From Gemmatimonadaceae bacterium (GTDB taxonomy: Bacteria > Gemmatimonadota > Gemmatimonadetes > Gemmatimonadales > Gemmatimonadaceae): 32,176 bases of DNA. Positions 7,455-15,851 of this stretch are shown here, piece after piece. The stretch is from positions 1 through 32,176 of the forward strand of contig JABFYH010000028.1 of the NCBI GenBank assembly GCA_013361335.1. Direction: 5' to 3'. The translations under genes and the position numbers were made by a program. The notes under the pieces are model-generated. The model ran no database searches. It had not been told where the DNA came from and saw nothing but the letters and a program-made list of their open reading frames with translations. The stretch's first letter is position 1; each line of letters begins with the position of its first letter.

Positions 7455-8333
7455 TCAGGCCCGCTTGATCTGCACCAGCCGCTCCTTCGCGAGCCGGCGG
7501 CCGGTGGGCGTCGCGGCGAGCCCGCCGCCGGCCGTCTCCCGATAGCGCACGTCCATGCTGCGCCCGATCTCGCCCATCACGTCGATCACCTCGTCCACCG
7601 GGATCTTGAACTCCACCCCCGCCATGGCGAGCTCGATCCCGGTGAGCGCGATCGCCGAGCCGGTGGCGTTGCGGAAGACGCACGGCAGCTCGACCAATCC
7701 TCCCAGCGGATCGCACACGAGGCCGAGGGTGCCCTGCATGGCGAGCGCCGTCGCATGGCCGACCTGCGTCGGCGTGCCGCCGAGCATCTCGGTCGCCGCG
7801 CCCGCCGCCATCGCCGCCGCCGCGCCAGTCTCGGCCTGGCACCCGCCCTCGGCGCCGGAGAGCGACGCCCGTTCGGCGATCACCGCGCCGATCAGTCCCG
7901 CGACGGCGAGCGCATCGACCACGGCAGCATCCTTGACCGCGCGAGCCTGGGCCAGGCCGGTGAGGACCGCAGGGAGCACGCCCGCGCCACCCGCCGTCGG
8001 TGCGGCGACGATGACCCCCATCGCCGCATTCACCTCCTGCACCGCGAGCGCCCGCGCGAGAATGTCGCGGAAGGGGGTGCCGGCCAGCGGTCCGGCGGGA
8101 CCGGTGCGGAGCTTCGCCGCATCGCCGCCGACGAGACCGGAGGCCGAATAGAGCTCGCCGGTCATCCCCTGTCCCACCGCGCCGCGCATCACGTCGAGGG
8201 CGCGCTGCAGGGCGGCGCGAATCTCGTCGACGGGACGGCCCTGGTCGGCGGCTTCCGTTTCGAGCGCGAGACGCGCCAGCGAGATCTGTTTCGCCTCCGC
8301 GTCGCGGATGGCGTCGGCGAGTGACTTGTACAT
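7455..8333 (-). CDS. sdaAA: L-serine dehydratase, iron-sulfur-dependent, alpha subunit
   Basis: A 292-residue catalytic subunit of the two-chain L-serine ammonia-lyase that converts serine to pyruvate and ammonia with a [4Fe-4S] cluster. The three cluster cysteines are seen in their family contexts: C165 in EGGCQAETG, C207 in GLVCDPLGG and C218 in VELPCVF. The serine-binding region APTAGGAGVLPAVL is at 111-124. The frame is open upstream of 8333, but homology starts at MYKSLADAI. A TATCAT box ends five bases before this ATG, suggesting a leaderless mRNA. The beta subunit is encoded 0.6 kb upstream, with an opposing lipoprotein gene between them, so the two subunits are probably transcribed separately. 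Confidence 0.94.
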   Translation of the reverse strand: MYKSLADAIRDAEAKQISLARLALETEAADQGRPVDEIRAALQRALDVMRGAVGQGMTGELYSASGLVGGDAAKLRTGPAGPLAGTPFRDILARALAVQEVNAAMGVIVAAPTAGGAGVLPAVLTGLAQARAVKDAAVVDALAVAGLIGAVIAERASLSGAEGGCQAETGAAAAMAAGAATEMLGGTPTQVGHATALAMQGTLGLVCDPLGGLVELPCVFRNATGSAIALTGIELAMAGVEFKIPVDEVIDVMGEIGRSMDVRYRETAGGGLAATPTGRRLAKERLVQIKRA

Positions 8334-8338
8334 GCCGA

Positions 8339-8344
8339 ATGATA
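8339..8344 (-). promoter_or_regulatory. -10 box (TATCAT) immediately upstream of sdaAA, leaderless type
   Basis: The minus strand reads gaTATCATtcggcATG. The hexamer matches five of six bases of the -10 consensus and lies five bases from the ATG, so transcription would start at or next to the start codon. There is no Shine-Dalgarno. A -35 box is not evident. Confidence 0.5.
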
Positions 8345-8481
8345 TCGGCCGGAGCGGGGAACGACATACCAGACCCATCCTCGGCGCCGACGCCACCGGG
8401 ACCCCGCCGGCTGGTCCGGCGCCGGATCGACCCTGGCATCCCACGTGCGCCATCGCTCGCGCACCCAACCCCGAGGTCGAC

Positions 8482-8895
8482 ATGCCGAACACGATGTCCG
8501 TTGCCAGGATCCTCCGGCGGTCCTCCATGATCGTGGTCGGCACGGCCATGCTCGCTGCGACCGGCTGCAGCCTTTTCCGGCACAGCGAAGAGGACCTCCC
8601 GCTCGCACCGGCGGTCGTGGAGTTCGAGAACCAGTCGCTGGATCAGGCGGACGTCTTCGTCGTGCGCCTCGGCGCCGACAGCCGACGGATCGGCACCGTG
8701 CAGCCGGGCCGGACGGAAGTGCTCCAGGTGCCGCGCGACATGATCATGAGTGGAACGGTGGACATCGTCGCTCGACTGCTGGCGCACCGGTTCACGCCCT
8801 CGTCCGGGCAGGTGTCCATCAACCCCGGCGATCGCCTGCACATCACGCTGCCGCCGGACGGGCGGCAGCTCTCCGTCCTGCCCGCCGCGCCGTAG
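8482..8895 (+). CDS. Small predicted lipoprotein of unknown function
   Basis: A 137-residue protein with a lipoprotein signal: basic RILRRSS, hydrophobic MIVVGTAMLA and lipobox AATGC with the lipidated cysteine at 29. The mature part is a single small beta-rich domain (VVEFENQSLDQADVFVVRLG, RIGTVQPGRTEVLQVP, INPGDRLHITLPP). It recalls small periplasmic lipoproteins with an immunoglobulin-like sandwich. The ATG at 8482 has GAGGT four bases upstream and gives a proper signal peptide; the frame is open further upstream but without signal features. The gene sits alone on the plus strand between sdaAA and sdaAB and ends 14 bases from the sdaAB stop. I do not recognise a function. Confidence 0.75.
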   Translation: MPNTMSVARILRRSSMIVVGTAMLAATGCSLFRHSEEDLPLAPAVVEFENQSLDQADVFVVRLGADSRRIGTVQPGRTEVLQVPRDMIMSGTVDIVARLLAHRFTPSSGQVSINPGDRLHITLPPDGRQLSVLPAAP

Positions 8896-8909
8896 GCGCG
8901 GCGGCGGCA

Positions 8910-9578
8910 CTACGCGCTGACCTTGTCGAGGCGGAAGGCCCAGCGCACCCAGGAGAGGGAACGAATCTCGTCGCGGACCTCCTCGGCGGGCACGTCGTCG
9001 ATCTCGATCACCATGAACGCGTCGCCGCCGCGCGCTTTCCGCGTGAGGCGCAGCGTGGCGATGTTGAGATTGTGCTCGGCGAGGATGGTCGCGATGCGCG
9101 CCACCGAGCCTTTCACGTCCTCGGCCACCAGCACGATGGTGTGATAGTTCCCGGTGACCTCCACCGGATACCCGTCGATCTCGGTGACGAGGACCCGGCC
9201 GGCGCCGAGCGAGGAGCCGGTCATCACCGCCTTCCGCTCGCCGCGCTCGATCGTGAGACGCACGGTGTTCGGATGGGCGTCGTCGGCGAGCGTCGTCTTC
9301 TCGAAGCGATAGTCGAGCCCTTCGCGCTCGGCGATCTCCAGGGCATCGCGCAGTCGTTCGTCGTCCGGGCGGAAGCCCATCAGCCCACCGACGATCGCCT
9401 TGTCGGTGCCATGCCCTTCGCCCGTGCGCGCGAAGGAGCCGTGCAGCTCCACCCGCGCACGCTGCGGCGTGCCGCCCACCAGGCAACGCGCCAGGAGACC
9501 GAGCCGGCAGGCCCCCGCGGTGTGCGAGGACGACGGGCCGACCATGACGGGGCCGATGATGTCGAGGAGAGAGACCAT
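8910..9578 (-). CDS. sdaAB: L-serine dehydratase, iron-sulfur-dependent, beta subunit (ACT domain)
   Basis: A 222-residue partner of SdaAA. The N-terminal domain carries the conserved GPSSSHTAG at 14-22, followed by ELHGSFARTGEGHGTDKAI. The C-terminal ACT domain runs from about residue 143 (GNYHTIVLVAEDVKGSVARI) to 215 and binds amino acids in this family. The upstream frame to 9656 encodes only translated repeat (RFTVYGSRF), so the start is the ATG at 9578. No Shine-Dalgarno is seen; the GTGAACC repeat reaches to about ten bases before the start codon. The gene lies between uvrA, same strand, and the convergent lipoprotein gene. Function with SdaAA is secure despite the split locus. Confidence 0.93.
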   Translation of the reverse strand: MVSLLDIIGPVMVGPSSSHTAGACRLGLLARCLVGGTPQRARVELHGSFARTGEGHGTDKAIVGGLMGFRPDDERLRDALEIAEREGLDYRFEKTTLADDAHPNTVRLTIERGERKAVMTGSSLGAGRVLVTEIDGYPVEVTGNYHTIVLVAEDVKGSVARIATILAEHNLNIATLRLTRKARGGDAFMVIEIDDVPAEEVRDEIRSLSWVRWAFRLDKVSA

Positions 9579-9588
9579 GACGTAGACG

Positions 9589-9669
9589 ATGAACCGTGAA
9601 CCGTAAACCGTGAACCGCGAACCGTCGTTCCGCCCTTGCGGATCACGGCTCACCATTCACGGTGCACGA
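9589..9669. repeat. GTGAACC-type intergenic repeat, copy 2 (two-armed, imperfect hairpin)
   Basis: The left arm (9589-9628) is a run of degenerate tandem heptamers: gaaccgtgaaccgtaaaccg, then tgaaccgcgaaccg. The right arm (9640-9669) is in inverted orientation (gatcacggctcaccattcac, then ggtgcacga). The arms can pair imperfectly over about 28 bases. The right arm matches copy 1 at 801-829. The element fills the gap between the uvrA stop (9674) and the sdaAB start (9578). A shorter pair of GGTGAAC heptamers occurs in the tRNA-tuf spacer around 166-180. Confidence 0.75.
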
Positions 9670-9673
9670 GCAG

Positions 9674-12538
9674 TTACCCCACCTTGCGCTGCCTCGCGGG
9701 CGTCGGCTTGAGCATCGGCTTCAAATATCGGCCCGTGTGGCTCGCCTCGACGCGGACGACATCCTCCGGCGTGCCGGAGGCGACGATCGTACCACCGCGC
9801 GTGCCGCCCTCCGGACCGAGGTCGATGATCCAGTCCGCCGTCTTGATCACGTCCAGGTTGTGCTCGATGACCAGCACCGTGTTGCCGCGATCCACCAGGC
9901 GGTGCAGCACGTGCAGCAGCACGCGGACGTCCTCGAAGTGCAATCCCGTCGTCGGCTCGTCGAGGATGTAGAAGGTGCGGCCCGTGTCCCGCTTGGAGAG
10001 CTCCGTCGCCAGCTTGATGCGCTGCGCCTCGCCCCCCGACAGCGTCGTCGCGCTCTGGCCGAGGTGGATGTAGCCGAGCCCCACGTCGTTGAGCGTCTCG
10101 AGCTTCTGCCGCACGCGCGGCTGGTTCTCGAAGAAGGTCAGCGCGTCCTCGACCGTCATGTCGAGCACGTCGGCGATGCTCTGGCCGCGGAAGCGCACCT
10201 CGAGCGTCTCGCGGTTGTAGCGCTTGCCCTTGCACACCTCGCACGGCACGTACACGTCGGGGAGGAAGTGCATCTCGATCTTGACCAGCCCGTCGCCCTG
10301 GCACGCCTCGCAGCGTCCCCCCTTCACGTTGAAGGAGAAGCGGCCCGGCCCGTAGCCGCGGATCTTGGCCTCCGGCAGCTCGGCGAACAGCTCGCGGATG
10401 GGCGTGAAGAGGCCGGTGTACGTCGCCGGGTTCGAGCGCGGCGTCCGGCCGATCGGGCTCTGGTCGATGTCGATGACCTTGTCGATGTGCTCGAGCCCCG
10501 TGATGCGGTCGTGCGCGCCGGGAATGACTCGCGCCCGGTAGAAGTGCCGCGCGAGCGACTGATGCAGGATGTCCTCGATCAGCGTCGACTTCCCCGATCC
10601 GGACACGCCCGTGACGGCGACGAACAGGCCGAGCGGGATCTCGGCGTTCACGTTGCGCAGGTTGTGCTCGCGCGCGTTCTGGATGCGGATCGCCTTCTTC
10701 TCGTCGGGCTTGCGGCGGTGCGCCGGCACCGAGATCTCCGCCTCGCCGCTCAGGAACTTTCCGGTGATCGAGCGCGGGTTCCGCACGATCTCGTCGACGG
10801 TCCCGGACGCGATGATCTCGCCGCCATGCTTGCCGGCGCCGGGTCCCATGTCGATCACGTAGTCCGCGGCGCGCATCGTCTCCTCGTCGTGCTCGACGAC
10901 GATGACGGTGTTGCCGAGGTCGCGGAGCTGCTCGAGCGTCGCGAGCAGACGCGAGTTGTCGCGCTGGTGCAGCCCGATGGACGGCTCGTCGAGGATGTAG
11001 AGCACGCCGACCAGCCGCGAACCGATCTGCGTCGCCAGGCGGATGCGCTGCGCCTCGCCGCCGGACAGCGACTCCGCGCTCCGGCCGAGGGTGAGATAGT
11101 CGAGCCCGACGTCGACGAGGAAGCGCAGACGCTCGCGGACCTCCTTGAGGATCGGTCCGGCGATCTCGGCGTCGACGCCGTTCGCGCGCCCTTCGCCGCG
11201 CACGGGAATCCTGTCGAAGAAGTCGAGCGACTCGGTGATCGCCAGCTCGGTGACGGCACCGATGTTCATGCCGTGCACGGTGACCGCCAGCGACTCCGGC
11301 TTGAGGCGCTGCCCGTGACACTCCGAGCAGGGGACCGCCAGCATGTACGCCTCGAGCTCCATCCGCACCATGTCGGAGTCGCTCTCCTCGTACCGCCGCT
11401 CGACGTTGGCGATGATCCCCTCCCACGAGCCTTCCGGCGAGGACTTCTTCTTCTTCGCGCCGCCATGGCCTGCGCTCGCGCCGTCCCCGTGCAGCAGGAT
11501 GTCGCGCACGCTCTGGGGGAGATCGCCCCACGGAGCGTTGAGGTCGAAGTGGAACTGCCGCGCGAGGGTGGGGAGCACGACCTTGCGCAGATAGCCGGTC
11601 GGCTCGCCCCACGGGAGCACCACGCCCTCGAGGATCGAGATGCGCGGGTCGCCCAGGACGAGCTCCTCGCTGACGCGGCGGCGGGTGCCCAGACCGCCGC
11701 ACGTCGTGCACGCGCCGAAGGGCGAGTTGAAGGAGAAGTGGCGCGGCTCGAGCTCGGGCATCGAGATCCCGCAGACGGGACAGCCGTACTTTTCCGAGTA
11801 CGGGCTGACTTCGTCGGTGTCCGCGTTGTAAACCTCGACGAGCCCCTCGGCCAGCTTGAGCGCGGTCTCGATGGAATCGGTCAGTCGGCCGCGGTCGTCG
11901 GCGCGCACGGCGAGGCGGTCGACGACGACCGAGATGCTGTGATTCTGGCGGCGGTTCAGCTTCGGCGGATCGGCGACCTCGACCAGCGCGCCGTCGACGT
12001 ATGCCCGAATGAAGCCCTGCTTGCGCACGGACTCGAACAGCTCGCGAAACTCGCCTTTGCGTCCCTGCACCAGCGGCGCGCGCACCTCGATGCGGGTGTC
12101 GGGCGCCCACCCGAGCACCGTCTCGGCGATCTGCGCCGGACTCTGCCGCTGCACGGGACGTCCGCAGTTCGGGCAGTGCGGGGTGCCTGCCCGCGCGTAG
12201 AGGAGGCGGAGATAGTCGTAGATCTCCGTCACCGTGCCGACGGTCGAGCGCGGATTGTGGCCAGCCGTCTTCTGCTCGATCGAGATCGCCGGCGAGAGCC
12301 CCTCGATCGCGTCGACGTCGGGCTTCTCCATCAGGCCGAGGAACTGGCGCGCGTACGCGCTCAGCGACTCCACGTATCGGCGTTGGCCTTCGGCGTAGAT
12401 CGTGTCGAAGGCGAGGGAGGATTTCCCCGACCCCGAGAGCCCCGTGATGACCGTCAAGCGGTCTCGGGGGATGGTGACGTCCACGTTGCGAAGGTTGTGC
12501 TCGCGTGCCCCGCGGACGATCAATGCGTCTTCTGCCAT
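9674..12538 (-). CDS. uvrA: Excinuclease ABC subunit A
   Basis: A full-length 954-residue UvrA, the damage-recognition ATPase of nucleotide excision repair. Two ABC modules are intact: Walker [10 protein letters not shown] at 33-41 and GVSGSGKST at 644-652, with signatures [12 protein letters not shown] starting at 491 and [12 protein letters not shown] starting at 833. Zinc-binding CPNCG near 122, the CPVCG...CTTCG module, and [14 protein letters not shown]...[10 protein letters not shown] in the second half are present, as is the damage-binding insertion. The protein starts [19 protein letters not shown] at an ATG at 12538 with no SD. It is divergent from cutA. I see no LexA-type operator in the 118-base gap. 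A long antisense frame on the plus strand is a codon-bias shadow. Confidence 0.98.
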   Translation of the reverse strand: MAEDALIVRGAREHNLRNVDVTIPRDRLTVITGLSGSGKSSLAFDTIYAEGQRRYVESLSAYARQFLGLMEKPDVDAIEGLSPAISIEQKTAGHNPRSTVGTVTEIYDYLRLLYARAGTPHCPNCGRPVQRQSPAQIAETVLGWAPDTRIEVRAPLVQGRKGEFRELFESVRKQGFIRAYVDGALVEVADPPKLNRRQNHSISVVVDRLAVRADDRGRLTDSIETALKLAEGLVEVYNADTDEVSPYSEKYGCPVCGISMPELEPRHFSFNSPFGACTTCGGLGTRRRVSEELVLGDPRISILEGVVLPWGEPTGYLRKVVLPTLARQFHFDLNAPWGDLPQSVRDILLHGDGASAGHGGAKKKKSSPEGSWEGIIANVERRYEESDSDMVRMELEAYMLAVPCSECHGQRLKPESLAVTVHGMNIGAVTELAITESLDFFDRIPVRGEGRANGVDAEIAGPILKEVRERLRFLVDVGLDYLTLGRSAESLSGGEAQRIRLATQIGSRLVGVLYILDEPSIGLHQRDNSRLLATLEQLRDLGNTVIVVEHDEETMRAADYVIDMGPGAGKHGGEIIASGTVDEIVRNPRSITGKFLSGEAEISVPAHRRKPDEKKAIRIQNAREHNLRNVNAEIPLGLFVAVTGVSGSGKSTLIEDILHQSLARHFYRARVIPGAHDRITGLEHIDKVIDIDQSPIGRTPRSNPATYTGLFTPIRELFAELPEAKIRGYGPGRFSFNVKGGRCEACQGDGLVKIEMHFLPDVYVPCEVCKGKRYNRETLEVRFRGQSIADVLDMTVEDALTFFENQPRVRQKLETLNDVGLGYIHLGQSATTLSGGEAQRIKLATELSKRDTGRTFYILDEPTTGLHFEDVRVLLHVLHRLVDRGNTVLVIEHNLDVIKTADWIIDLGPEGGTRGGTIVASGTPEDVVRVEASHTGRYLKPMLKPTPARQRKVG

Positions 12539-12594
12539 AACCAGGGTAATTTCGCCTCAGGACCGGGGGGAGACAAGACGCGGGGTCGCGTCGT

Positions 12595-12600
12595 TAGATT
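12595..12600 (+). promoter_or_regulatory. Putative -10 box (TAGATT) for the cutA operon
   Basis: TAGATT stands out in the GC-rich 118-base gap between the divergent uvrA and cutA genes, 56 bases before the cutA ATG. No clear -35 is present; gagaca at 12570-12575 is the nearest partial match, with a long 19-base spacer. Support comes mainly from recurrence of the same hexamer before other genes. Confidence 0.35.
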
Positions 12601-12656
12601 ACGGCCGCGGCCCGCGCCACAGCTGCGCTGCCCTCCCTCGCCCACGCCCGCCTCCC

Positions 12657-12992
12657 ATGCCGCACACCGACGCCATCGTGGTCATGACGACGCTGTCCTC
12701 CGCCGACGACGCGGTCCGACTCGTCCAGACGCTGCTCGAGCGCCGTCTCATCGCGTGCGGCTCGGTGCTCCCCGGCGCGCGCTCGCTCTATCGCTGGCAG
12801 GGCAAGATCGCCGACGAGCAGGAGGCCGTCGTGCTCCTGAAGACGCGCTCGGCGCGCCTCGAGACGCTCAAGCTCGCGTTCGAGGAGCTGCACCCGTACA
12901 AGGTTCCCGAGCTGCTGGCGGTTCCCGTGACCGCCGGCAACGCCAAGTACCTGGAATGGATCAACGGCGAAACGACGCTGTCGATCGCCTGA
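12657..12992 (+). CDS. cutA: CutA-like divalent-cation tolerance protein
   Basis: A 111-residue protein of the CutA1 family, small trimeric ferredoxin-like-fold proteins linked to copper/divalent cation tolerance, whose exact job is unsettled. Hallmarks are the N-terminal strand AIVVMTTLSSADDAVRLVQT, ACGSVLPGARSLYRWQGKI at 33-51, LLKTR at 60-64 and the conserved HPYKVPELL at 79-87, with a terminal KYLEWI. The ATG at 12657 follows a C-rich leader with no Shine-Dalgarno; the frame is open upstream but the extension is non-homologous. It is the first gene of a tightly packed plus-strand run reaching 18854, 26 bases before the TPR gene. Confidence 0.9.
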   Translation: MPHTDAIVVMTTLSSADDAVRLVQTLLERRLIACGSVLPGARSLYRWQGKIADEQEAVVLLKTRSARLETLKLAFEELHPYKVPELLAVPVTAGNAKYLEWINGETTLSIA

Positions 12993-13018
12993 GTCACCGC
13001 CTCACGCTGAACCGCCGT

Positions 13019-13753
13019 ATGCCGCATCCCGAATCCGCCGGCGCCGCCGCCGCGCCGCAGCCCTCCCCGCTCACGCCCCCCAACGCCGGCGAGCAGGAAC
13101 GTCCCCTGCCGGCCGCCGACGAACGCGCCACGACGCGTCCCGCACCCGACGCGCTGCAGCAGGCGCGCACCTTCGCCGCCGCCGGCGAGACCGCGGCGGC
13201 GATGACGACGTTGCGGGCGCTCATCGCGCGCGAGCCGCGGCACGCCCGCGCGCGGGCGTATCTGGCCGAGCTGCTCGACAAGCGCGGCGACAGCGCCGGT
13301 GCCCTCGACGAGCTCGGACGCGCTCTCGAGGCGGCGCCTGACGACGTCGTCATCCTCTGTCAGCGCGCTCAGCTCCTGACGAACAAGGGGCGCTACGATC
13401 AGGCGGAAGCGGATCTGCGCAGCGCCGTCCGCGTCGATGCCGAGAGCGCCGACGTGCAGTTCCAGCTCGGCGTCCTGTTCTGCAAGCGTGCGCGGTGGCG
13501 GGAAGCCATCGAGCCGCTGCGCGCGGCGGTGGCCGGCGATCCCGATCGGGTGCAGGCGCACTACTACCTCGGCGACGCGTACAACAGCATCGACGAGCTG
13601 CCCTCGGCGCTGAGCGCCTACCAGGCGGCGGCCGCCCTCGATCCCACGCACCATCGCGCACTCCAGGCCATCGGGATCGTGCTCGACCGGCTGCGCCGAC
13701 CCAACGACGCCGCCATCGCGTATCAACGAGCCCGCGAGGCGCAGCGGCGATGA
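13019..13753 (+). CDS. Tetratricopeptide-repeat protein
   Basis: A 244-residue protein with a Pro/Ala-rich, probably disordered N-terminus (about residues 1-40) and then at least five consecutive TPR-like helical hairpins. Typical repeat residues are seen in AYLAELLDKRGDSAGALDEL, AQLLTNKGRYDQAEADLRSA, LGVLFCKRARWREAIEPLRA, YYLGDAYNSIDELPSALSAY and IGIVLDRLRRPNDAAIAYQR. No signal peptide or membrane segment is present, so it should be a cytoplasmic scaffold. The frame is open far upstream (antisense to uvrA), but the first sensible start after cutA is the ATG at 13019. Its stop overlaps the next start as ATGA (13750-13753). The binding partner is unknown. Confidence 0.85.
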   Translation: MPHPESAGAAAAPQPSPLTPPNAGEQERPLPAADERATTRPAPDALQQARTFAAAGETAAAMTTLRALIAREPRHARARAYLAELLDKRGDSAGALDELGRALEAAPDDVVILCQRAQLLTNKGRYDQAEADLRSAVRVDAESADVQFQLGVLFCKRARWREAIEPLRAAVAGDPDRVQAHYYLGDAYNSIDELPSALSAYQAAAALDPTHHRALQAIGIVLDRLRRPNDAAIAYQRAREAQRR

Positions 13754-14253
13754 TCGAGGTCCGCGTCGAGGACCTCGCCTTCTACTCGGGGCATGCCGTC
13801 ATCCGCCCCGCCACGGCGACGCTCGGCGCCACCACTCCCCTGCTCCGGCGGTTCGAGCTCGCCGGCGGCCAGAAGCTGCTCCAGCAGCTCGCCGTGTCCG
13901 AGCCGCTTCCCGTCGGCTCGGCGGTCGTCACCGGCGCAGGCGACCTGCCGGTCGAGCTGCTGGTCCACGCGATCGTCATCAGCCCCACCGAGCGTGTCAC
14001 GCGCGAGGGCGTGCGCCGCGCGCTGCGGAGCGCGCTGCAGCGCACGCGCGAATGGCAGCTCGCCGACGTCGCCATTCCGCCGCTCGGGCTCGGCGCCGGC
14101 AACCTCGCCATCGAGGACAGCGCGGAGGTGCTCGCGGGTGAGCTGCGCACGCATGCGCAGACGTCGGAGTTTCCGCGCAACGTCACGCTCGTCGCCGAGA
14201 CGCCCGACGAGGCAGCCGTGCTGGAGTACGCCGTGGGCCGGAGCGTCGCCTGA
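13750..14253 (+). CDS. Macro-domain-like protein
   Basis: A 167-residue protein that reads as a macro (ADP-ribose/OAADPR-binding) domain. After EDLAFYSGHAVIRPATATLG come LLRRFELAGGQKLLQQLA, the glycine turn GSAVVTGAGDLPVELLVHAI at about 58-77, and ADVAIPPLGLGAGNLAIEDS near 99-118. The catalytic NAAN-type asparagines of hydrolytic macro domains are not seen; the corresponding stretch reads IRPATATLG, so it may bind rather than hydrolyse. It overlaps the TPR gene upstream (ATGA) and shares one base with the transglutaminase gene downstream (TGATG), so co-translation is likely. The family call is good but not certain. Confidence 0.65.
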   Translation: MIEVRVEDLAFYSGHAVIRPATATLGATTPLLRRFELAGGQKLLQQLAVSEPLPVGSAVVTGAGDLPVELLVHAIVISPTERVTREGVRRALRSALQRTREWQLADVAIPPLGLGAGNLAIEDSAEVLAGELRTHAQTSEFPRNVTLVAETPDEAAVLEYAVGRSVA

Positions 14254-15824
14254 TGCAGCGGCCCGGGAAGCGGACGCTCATCGCCGCGGGGATCCTCCTG
14301 CTCTGGGTGGCCGGGCTCGGCGTGCTCGTGCGACGCGAGCTCTTTCGCCCGCACTCGGAGCACCTCGTGGAGGCGGGGATGCGCGTCACGCCGAGCGCGA
14401 CCTTCTACGCGGTGCTGCAGCGGGGCGAGCAGATCGGGTTCGCGTCGTCCACGGTCGACACGACCGACGGCGGGATCTCGCAGGAGGATTATCTCGTCGC
14501 CGACCTGCCGATCGCCGGAAAGCTGCACCGGGCGAGCGCACGCACGACGGTGAAGCTCACTCGCGCGCTCCGCCTCCGCTCCTTCGCGCTGGACGTCGAC
14601 GCCGGCCAGACGCCGATCAAGGCGTCGGGCACAGTCGTGGGCGACTCGGTGCTCGTCCTCACGGTGAAGGGGATCGCCGGTCAGCCGACCGACACCCAGC
14701 GCGTACGTCTCCCCGGTCCGGTGCTGCTGCCGACGCTGCTGCCCATCGCCGTGGCGCTCGGCCCGCGCCCCCGTCCGGGAGCGAGCTACACGCTGCCGGT
14801 GTTCGATCCGACGTCGATGTCGCCACGCGACGTGCAGGTGAATGTGGAGGCGGAGAGCGTCTTCGTCATTCCGGACAGCAGCGTCTTCGACCGGGCCGCG
14901 AAGCGCTGGCAGGGTGCGCTGCCGGATACGATCCGCGCGTGGAAGATCGCCACCCCATCCACCGGCACGACCGGCGGCGCCTCGGGCTTCAATGGCTGGG
15001 TGGACGAGCAGGGACGCATCGTGCTCGTGAACCAGCTGCTCGGGCTCACCCTGGAACGGCGGCCGTACGAGGTCGCGTTCGAGAACTGGAAGGCCGACGC
15101 GCGAGCGCGCGGCACGCAGGTGAACGCCGACCAGGACATCTACGAGTCGACGGCGATCAGCGCCAACAAGCGGCTGCGCGAGAACCTCGCGGAGCTCAAG
15201 GTCCGCCTCACCGGGGTGGAGCTCGACGGGTTCGAGGTGAAGGGATATCGCCAGCGCCTGCGTGGCGACACGCTGACGATCACCCGCGAGGCGCCAGCCG
15301 CCCTGAAGGCGGCCTATGTGCTGCCCAACGGTGCCCGTGCCAGCGTGATGTCCCTCTTTCTCGAGCCCGAGCCGCTGCTCGAGTCCACCAACCCGGAGAT
15401 CCGTGCCCTCGCCATCCGCCTTCGCGGGGCGGAGACGAACCCACGCGTCGTGGCGGAGCGCATCAACCGGTGGGTTTACGACTCGCTGCGGAAGGAGATC
15501 ACGGTCGGGGTGCCCAGCGCGCTGGCCACGCTGCGGAGCCGGGTCGGGGATTGTAACGAGCATGCGCAGCTGTACGTCGCCCTGTCCCGCGCCGCGGGAA
15601 TCCCGGCCCGGGTGGCAGCTGGTTTGGCGTATCTGGACGGCAAGTTTTACTACCACGCGTGGCCGGAAGTCTGGTTAGAGCGGTGGGTGGCGGTGGATCC
15701 GACCTTCGGGCAGTTCCCCGCCGATGCCTCTCACCTGCGCTTCACGATCGGCGGGCTTGGCCGGCAGGCCGAGCTGCTGCGCCTCATGGGGGCGCTGCAC
15801 GTCGACGTCATCTCCGCCCACTAG
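14253..15824 (+). CDS. Membrane-anchored transglutaminase-like protein
   Basis: A 523-residue protein with one N-terminal membrane anchor (LIAAGILLLWVAGLGVLV, residues 9-26) and a large extracytoplasmic part. The middle region is beta-rich and unassigned. The C-terminal 130 residues are a transglutaminase-like core with an intact papain-type triad: C434 in GDCNEHAQL, H468 in YYHAWPEVWL and D482 in WVAVDPTFGQFPAD. Such proteins are cross-linking enzymes or, more often in bacteria, proteases/amidases. The start overlaps the macro-domain gene by one base, and the ABC ATPase gene follows after 27 bases. The ABC exporter downstream may move its substrate or the enzyme's partner; that is inference. 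Confidence 0.88.
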   Translation: MQRPGKRTLIAAGILLLWVAGLGVLVRRELFRPHSEHLVEAGMRVTPSATFYAVLQRGEQIGFASSTVDTTDGGISQEDYLVADLPIAGKLHRASARTTVKLTRALRLRSFALDVDAGQTPIKASGTVVGDSVLVLTVKGIAGQPTDTQRVRLPGPVLLPTLLPIAVALGPRPRPGASYTLPVFDPTSMSPRDVQVNVEAESVFVIPDSSVFDRAAKRWQGALPDTIRAWKIATPSTGTTGGASGFNGWVDEQGRIVLVNQLLGLTLERRPYEVAFENWKADARARGTQVNADQDIYESTAISANKRLRENLAELKVRLTGVELDGFEVKGYRQRLRGDTLTITREAPAALKAAYVLPNGARASVMSLFLEPEPLLESTNPEIRALAIRLRGAETNPRVVAERINRWVYDSLRKEITVGVPSALATLRSRVGDCNEHAQLYVALSRAAGIPARVAAGLAYLDGKFYYHAWPEVWLERWVAVDPTFGQFPADASHLRFTIGGLGRQAELLRLMGALHVDVISAH

Positions 15825-15851
15825 GCGCCTGCGCGCCCCTGCCCTTCCTGC

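Noticed and set aside
7369-9486. 705-codon minus-strand frame across sdaAA, the lipoprotein and sdaAB
   Set aside because: It crosses well-supported genes in other frames and has no homology; a composition artefact.
12539-12656. SOS (LexA) operator for uvrA
   Set aside because: No CTG-N10-CAG or GAAC-N4-GTTC type palindrome found in the gap.
9662-13018. Very long plus-strand open frame antisense to uvrA
   Set aside because: It is the GC-rich codon shadow of uvrA; composition is Arg/His/Leu-rich without domains. Only its last part (from 13019) is the real TPR gene.
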